The translations under genes and the position numbers were made by a program. A model generated the notes under the pieces. It was not told the origin of the DNA. It did not search any database and worked only from the letters and a program-made list of their open reading frames with translations. DNA of 6,992 bases, from the NCBI GenBank assembly GCA_011049955.1, contig DRGV01000029.1, forward strand, positions 1-6,992, in the 5' to 3' direction. Positions 3,640 to 6,992 of this stretch are shown piece by piece (the first letter of the stretch is position 1; each line of letters opens with the position of its first letter). Source of the DNA: a bacterium (lineage in GTDB: Bacteria > UBP18 > UBA7526).

Positions 3640-5500
3640 GCGGTTTAATAGGAAGTGCTATTACTTCGTATACTTTAGTTTCAGGAAAAGTCTTCACCAG
3701 TTTCAGGCCAGGTTGTTTCTTAATATCAGGAACTTGCCCAATGATTTCTACTTCGCTACTCTTGGCATATTTCCCGGAATGAAAGATGACATATTTTGCT
3801 CCCAGATGGCGTAGGATGCCCGGGGTTTTGAGATCTAAGATATTTTTAATTTCCTGGCATATTCTATCTGCCTGACTGCCGGGCGGGGCACCGTTGATTA
3901 ACCTTTTTTGATGGATTCTTTGATAGAATAGATATCTTGAGTCGGTCTCTAAAGGGTATTCAGCAATGATAAAGTCTCCTGGCTGTTTAGCAAGCCATTT
4001 ATAAACTGGAGGAACGATACTTACATCTGTGGTGCGAAATGGTGGAATATTAGTAAATTCAAAGAATACGAGCAACATAATAAAAGTAAGAAAGATGCCC
4101 TTCTTCTTAGGCGTTGAGATCCTTTGTAATATAGAAGTTAGAGCTATGCCAGCCAGAACGCTTACTGAGAGTAAGACAACGATACCGAAACGAGCCAGGA
4201 CTCTGACCATGGGAATAACCTTATACATAAAGTAAGAAGGGAAGAAAATTCTAAAATTACCGAGCTCAAGATAAGGTGCAAAAGAGAATAGCAAAGCCAC
4301 AATTCCCGCAAAGAGAAAGAAGGAAGTAGCTTTCTGGATCCTTGATCCTTGATCCTGGATGCTGGACCACTCGATAGCTTGATTGCTTGATTGCTTGATA
4401 GCTTTTTCTCTCTGCTCTCTGCTCTCTGCTCTCTGCTTCCTGTTCTTCCTTCTCCACCCTCGTATAGCAATAATTGAGAGAATAATCCCTACCCAACCGA
4501 GATAGAGGGTCTGTTCTATAGGATGATAAATCTTGATAAAATTCCGAGTAAGCCGTCCCAGAAAGGGATTATCACCCGAAGGTATAAGATAATGGAGGGG
4601 TTGAGCAGAATACATAAAGAGGTCTTCAAAGGGGCGAGAAAGACCTCCCTCAGCAATGGACTCACCAGGAGAAGAGGCAAGGGCAATCTTAAAAATGTTA
4701 TAGGTAAAAGGAAGGATAATGACCAGAGCAACCAATACTGCTACCAATATCACTTTACAAGTATGAAAATGTGTAGTGTAATTGACTTTGGACTTTGGAC
4801 TTTGGACTTTGGACTTTTTTCGCAAACCCTGCCACCCCTGCCACAATATAAATGCTCCCGTAAAGATTAACATGAAATATCCGTAGTAGAGGGTTTCTAA
4901 AGTAACTACAGAGAAAAGAAAACCACAGAGAATAGCATTTTTATAATTTCTCGCTTCGCTTAACTTGAAAAGGAACAATGCATAAAGGGGCATCCACTGT
5001 ATTTGGGCAACGGTAAGATGCTGAAAGCCATGCCAGAAGTGATAGGGCGAGAAGGAATAGATTATCCCTGAAACCATACTGGCCAATCTATTTCTGGTAA
5101 AATGATATACCAGGAAATACATAGTAATCGCGGCTAAGGGAAAACTCGAAAGAATAAGAAAGTTATAAGCAAAAACCTCGTTTGCTAAAAATGTCAATCC
5201 TATTGCCAGGAGAGAAGAATATAAAGTCCAGAATAGAAATGGATCAAGTATCTTTACACCAAAGGGAGCACTCAAAAGAGGTATTGTAGTAAAGGAAAGA
5301 TTATTCCCCCAGGCATATTTCCACCACCAGAACCAGTAGATGTTGACCAGAGAATCCCCTGGTACTCCATAGATATGGGAAGACATCTTAAAAATAAGAG
5401 GATAAGTAACAATCGCACCTAAGAAAATAAAACCAGAAAAAATTAGGATTTTACTTTTGTTTCTCATTTTCTTAAAAATCGGGTAGTATGCTTTTAACAT
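3632..5500 (-). CDS. GT-C-like multi-pass membrane protein, probable glycosyltransferase
   Basis: A 622-residue inner-membrane protein with about 10-12 hydrophobic segments (for example 18-36, 84-105, 110-131, 187-220, 248-268, 328-347, 391-411, 433-456 and 467-483), then a soluble C-terminal domain (about 490-622). After the first helix comes HIYGVPGDSLVN (42-53), whose Asp49 is placed like the catalytic acidic residue in the first outer loop of GT-C enzymes. SPYHFWHGFQHLTVAQIQWMP (151-171) and the C-terminal VYKWLAKQPGDF (499-510) also resemble large membrane glycosyltransferase-like proteins of polysaccharide loci. By analogy it may transfer a sugar from a polyprenyl-phosphate donor on the outer face. 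The start codon lies 2 nt after the radical SAM stop, with GGAAAG at 5507-5512, so translation is probably coupled. Two charged loops, 228-239 and about 354-388, are encoded by tandem repeats and look like insertions. The family is only roughly placed and the substrate is unknown. Confidence 0.75.
   Translation of the reverse strand: MLKAYYPIFKKMRNKSKILIFSGFIFLGAIVTYPLIFKMSSHIYGVPGDSLVNIYWFWWWKYAWGNNLSFTTIPLLSAPFGVKILDPFLFWTLYSSLLAIGLTFLANEVFAYNFLILSSFPLAAITMYFLVYHFTRNRLASMVSGIIYSFSPYHFWHGFQHLTVAQIQWMPLYALFLFKLSEARNYKNAILCGFLFSVVTLETLYYGYFMLIFTGAFILWQGWQGLRKKSKVQSPKSKVNYTTHFHTCKVILVAVLVALVIILPFTYNIFKIALASSPGESIAEGGLSRPFEDLFMYSAQPLHYLIPSGDNPFLGRLTRNFIKIYHPIEQTLYLGWVGIILSIIAIRGWRRKNRKQRAESREQREKAIKQSSNQAIEWSSIQDQGSRIQKATSFFLFAGIVALLFSFAPYLELGNFRIFFPSYFMYKVIPMVRVLARFGIVVLLSVSVLAGIALTSILQRISTPKKKGIFLTFIMLLVFFEFTNIPPFRTTDVSIVPPVYKWLAKQPGDFIIAEYPLETDSRYLFYQRIHQKRLINGAPPGSQADRICQEIKNILDLKTPGILRHLGAKYVIFHSGKYAKSSEVEIIGQVPDIKKQPGLKLVKTFPETKVYEVIALPIKPLD
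4337..4364. repeat. 7-bp tandem array, GATCCTT type, inside the membrane-protein gene
   Basis: Four 7-bp units on the plus strand: GATCCTT (4337), GATCCTT (4344), GATCCTG (4351) and GATGCTG (4358). On the coding strand the unit reads AAGGATC and encodes residues 380-388 (SIQDQGSRI). The period is not a multiple of three, but the minus strand has no stop in any frame. An 8-nt linker, GACCACTC, separates it from the next array. Confidence 0.75.
4373..4404. repeat. 8-bp tandem array, GATTGCTT type, inside the membrane-protein gene
   Basis: Four 8-bp units on the plus strand: GATAGCTT (4373), GATTGCTT (4381), GATTGCTT (4389) and GATAGCTT (4397). On the coding strand it reads as AAGCAATC repeats and encodes KAIKQSSNQAI (residues 366-376). 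The plus strand would contain TGA in one frame; the coding strand is open in all three. Confidence 0.8.
4408..4442. repeat. 7-bp tandem array, CTCTCTG type, inside the membrane-protein gene
   Basis: Four exact CTCTCTG units (4408, 4415, 4422, 4429) and a variant CTTCCTG (4436). The coding strand, CAGAGAG repeated, gives the 7-residue cycle Q-R-A-E-S-R-E, seen as RKQRAESREQRE (residues 354-365). Both strands are free of stops in all frames, which also explains spurious long reading frames in this stretch. It is 3 nt from the 8-bp array. Confidence 0.85.
4784..4818. repeat. 7-bp tandem array, GACTTTG type, inside the membrane-protein gene
   Basis: Four exact GACTTTG units (4784, 4791, 4798, 4805) and a variant GACTTTT (4812). 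The coding strand reads AAAGTCC repeats and encodes KKSKVQSPKSKV (residues 228-239), a basic loop between a hydrophobic stretch ending near 225 and one starting near 248. Neither strand contains a stop in any frame. A short imperfect repeat of the word CCCTGCC follows at 4827-4842 (residues around WQGWQG). Confidence 0.85.
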
Positions 5501-5502
5501 AG

Positions 5503-6963
5503 CTATCTTTCCGATATTTTAAATGCCCGACAAACATATTCGTATATCCGCCATTCTATGGGAAAAATAAAAAAATTAAGAACCCATCTAATACGTGCCG
5601 ATAAAGAAAGGATAAAAAAGGCAATCAAAAAGATAGGATTTTTGTAGGGAATATTGTATTTTATGTTAAGTCGCTGATTAAAGGAAAAATGCGTAAATAA
5701 CCCGGTTGTCCTGGCAACACTCCTTGCTCTCCCTCTTAACCAAGGAAGATTAGATACGCTATTATATTGATAGTCTGCCCAGTCTTCAAGTCTCTTTGGG
5801 GCCTTAAGGCCATATTTGAGTGCCATCGGATAGAGAGGAGTTCCCGGATAAGGTGTATAAATACTTAGACCGGTGAAAAAATTATTATTTTGGGCTGATA
5901 GTTTCTTCATAAAAGCGAACGTCTCTATGATGTCAGAATATTTTTCACCTGGAAGGCCGAGCATATAATTAGCATACACTATGAAATTATATTTACTTAA
6001 ACGCGAAACCACATCCTCCATTTGCCCAAGAGAAATCTTTTTATCGATGAGCTTAAGAATTTCTGTAGATCCTGATTCTCCACCAAAGTTGGGATTAACA
6101 AAACCGGATCTTTTAAGCAGGGTCCAGAAATCATCTTCGAGGCGTGCGGCAGAATCAAAACGCATACTCCCGCTCCATTTAATATTAAGTTTTTCATCAA
6201 TTATTCTTTGGGCAATTTCCTTGGCACGGGGTATACTAGCAAAAAAATAATCATCGTTTGCAATGATTATACCCGGTTGAAAATACTTAAGGATATTTTT
6301 AATCTCCAGAATAACTCTACCAGGAGACATGGCACGCCATTTCCTTCTATGTACCGCTTTGTTATAACAGAATCCGCAATTATGGGGACACCCTCTGCTG
6401 GTTCCAATACTTCCAATTGATGGTTCTCTTTTCAGTTCGGAATAGGCCTGCAAATTCTTTAACAAGTAGTAAGGTATCGGAGGTATACTGTTTAGATCAA
6501 TAAAGTTGGCATCGGCTGTGTTAACAATTTTATTTTGTTTTTTAAACGTAAGACTGGCGACATCCTCAGGGGGTCTTCCGCTATCAAGAGCCATAAGCAA
6601 CTGGTAAAGAGTCTCTTCACCTTCTCCTCTAACAACATAATTAACGAACTCATTCTGCGCTACCTCTTCTGCAGTTATTGTGGCGTGTGTTCCCCCCCAG
6701 ATAAAAGGGACCTTTACTCTATTCTTCCTTAGGAAGCGCGCAACCTCAAGGGCATTCCTAATTTGAGGCCCGGTAAACTGCAAGGAAAATCCAAAATAAT
6801 CATACTGCCTGAAATCTATATCTTCTTTTCTTTCAATCTGGAGATCAAAGATATCGGCCGAAATGCCTCTTTTTCTTAAATATCCCGCTAAGTAAAGAAC
6901 CGGATAAGGCATTCTGGCAAACATACCGCTTGGATTTGGATAAATAAGAAGTATACTACTCAT
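5503..6963 (-). CDS. B12-binding-domain radical SAM protein
   Basis: A 486-residue protein of the class that pairs an N-terminal cobalamin-binding fold with a radical SAM domain. Residues 1-130 form the Rossmann-like part: ILLIYPNPSG near the start, WGGTHATIT (89-97) and VVRGEGEETL (110-119), as in this family. The 4Fe-4S motif is C192-PHN-C196-GF-C199 (CxxxCxxC), and GGESGSTEIL (294-303) is the SAM-contacting segment. YTPYPGTPLYP (370-380) is also characteristic. The C-terminus (about 442-475) is strongly hydrophobic and may attach the protein to the membrane. Related proteins carry out radical methylation, ring or carbon-skeleton changes on many substrates, so the reaction is not predictable. 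I chose ATG at 6961-6963 because it gives the standard N-terminus. A TTG at 6985-6987 would add eight residues but lies inside the upstream gene. The gene overlaps the preceding stop by 8 nt and is followed 2 nt later by the GT-C-like gene. Confidence 0.9.
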   Translation of the reverse strand: MSSILLIYPNPSGMFARMPYPVLYLAGYLRKRGISADIFDLQIERKEDIDFRQYDYFGFSLQFTGPQIRNALEVARFLRKNRVKVPFIWGGTHATITAEEVAQNEFVNYVVRGEGEETLYQLLMALDSGRPPEDVASLTFKKQNKIVNTADANFIDLNSIPPIPYYLLKNLQAYSELKREPSIGSIGTSRGCPHNCGFCYNKAVHRRKWRAMSPGRVILEIKNILKYFQPGIIIANDDYFFASIPRAKEIAQRIIDEKLNIKWSGSMRFDSAARLEDDFWTLLKRSGFVNPNFGGESGSTEILKLIDKKISLGQMEDVVSRLSKYNFIVYANYMLGLPGEKYSDIIETFAFMKKLSAQNNNFFTGLSIYTPYPGTPLYPMALKYGLKAPKRLEDWADYQYNSVSNLPWLRGRARSVARTTGLFTHFSFNQRLNIKYNIPYKNPIFLIAFFILSLSARIRWVLNFFIFPIEWRIYEYVCRAFKISER

Positions 6964-6992
6964 TTTTACTCTTTTTATACCATTCAATCGTC
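6956..6992 (-). CDS. C-terminal end of an NAD-dependent epimerase/dehydratase-like gene
   Basis: Reading into the window from 6991 on the minus strand, one frame gives TIEWYKKSKNE and then TAG (6956-6958). This matches the end of the UDP-glucuronate decarboxylase at 2647-3585 (TIEWFRKSKEE) at 8 of 11 positions. T-I/V-E-W-Y/F is a common last helix of extended SDR sugar-nucleotide enzymes such as epimerases, dTDP-glucose dehydratases and UXS. The stop lies past the radical SAM ATG (6961-6963), an overlap typical of operon genes. With only 11 residues the exact enzyme cannot be stated, and the match could be chance, though frame, stop and position all fit. Confidence 0.6.
   Translation of the reverse strand, partial: TIEWYKKSKNE

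Noticed and set aside
4162..4496. Two overlapping minus-strand reading frames rich in SREQRAES and SSNQAI strings, in the other two frames of the membrane-protein gene
   Set aside because: They stay open because the 7- and 8-bp arrays have no stops in any frame. They lack ribosome sites, and the frame used by the 622-residue protein has continuous hydrophobic segments on both sides.
4523..4870. Plus-strand reading frame in the membrane-protein gene containing DFGLWTLDFGLF
   Set aside because: It is opposite a well-supported gene and is kept open by the GACTTTG array, which is stop-free on both strands.
6964..6987. Eight-residue N-terminal extension of the radical SAM protein from a TTG
   Set aside because: It lies within the coding end of the upstream gene, and the internal ATG gives the standard start of the B12-binding domain.
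1..6992. Insertion sequences, tRNA/rRNA genes, toxin-antitoxin or phage-defence genes
   Set aside because: I saw no transposase, terminal inverted repeats, tRNA-like clover leaf, rRNA core or defence-type domain. All supported genes fit a surface-glycan cluster.

Overview
The window is a bacterial surface-polysaccharide (LPS, capsule or exopolysaccharide type) gene cluster. Every gene I can support lies on the minus strand, so the locus reads from position 6992 down to position 1. The genes are tightly packed, mostly with gaps of a few bases or short overlaps, and have bacterial Shine-Dalgarno sites. By eye the DNA is moderately AT-rich. I cannot name the organism. The mix of genes and the many short periodic repeats suggest an uncultivated bacterial lineage, possibly Omnitrophota-like or similar candidate-phylum bacteria. 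That is a weak inference from general memory.

Layout in transcription order: (1) the last 11 codons of an NAD-dependent epimerase/dehydratase-like gene (6956-6992). (2) A B12-binding-domain radical SAM protein (5503-6963), whose ATG overlaps the previous gene. (3) A large multi-pass membrane protein resembling GT-C glycosyltransferases (3632-5500), starting 2 nt after the radical SAM stop. (4) An extended -10 type promoter (3610-3639) at the end of gene 3, followed by a UDP-glucuronate decarboxylase (2647-3585). (5) A 52-residue Trm112/YcaR-type zinc-ribbon protein (2375-2533), easy to miss because of its size. (6) A Wzx-like flippase (855-2135). (7) A dolichyl-phosphate-sugar-synthase-like GT2 glycosyltransferase with a TTG start (64-801). 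(8) The first 19 codons of a GT4-type glycosyltransferase (1-57).

How the genes fit together (inference): the decarboxylase would make UDP-xylose from UDP-glucuronate. The GT2 enzyme may charge a polyprenyl-phosphate carrier or add a sugar. The GT-C-like protein may use such a lipid-linked sugar outside the cytoplasmic membrane. The GT4 protein adds sugars on the cytoplasmic side, and the flippase moves the lipid-linked glycan across the membrane. The radical SAM protein may carry out an unusual modification of the glycan or its lipid carrier.

The least ordinary feature is a set of at least eight unrelated short tandem arrays with 7-, 8- or 9/10-bp periods. They lie in gaps, at gene 3' ends and inside the GT-C-like gene. 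Three different arrays sit almost back to back within one loop of that membrane protein and a fourth lies in another loop. Each major array has at least one strand without stop codons in any frame, and the arrays inside genes are in that open orientation. This looks like a population of spreading or expanding short 'words' rather than one expanded microsatellite.
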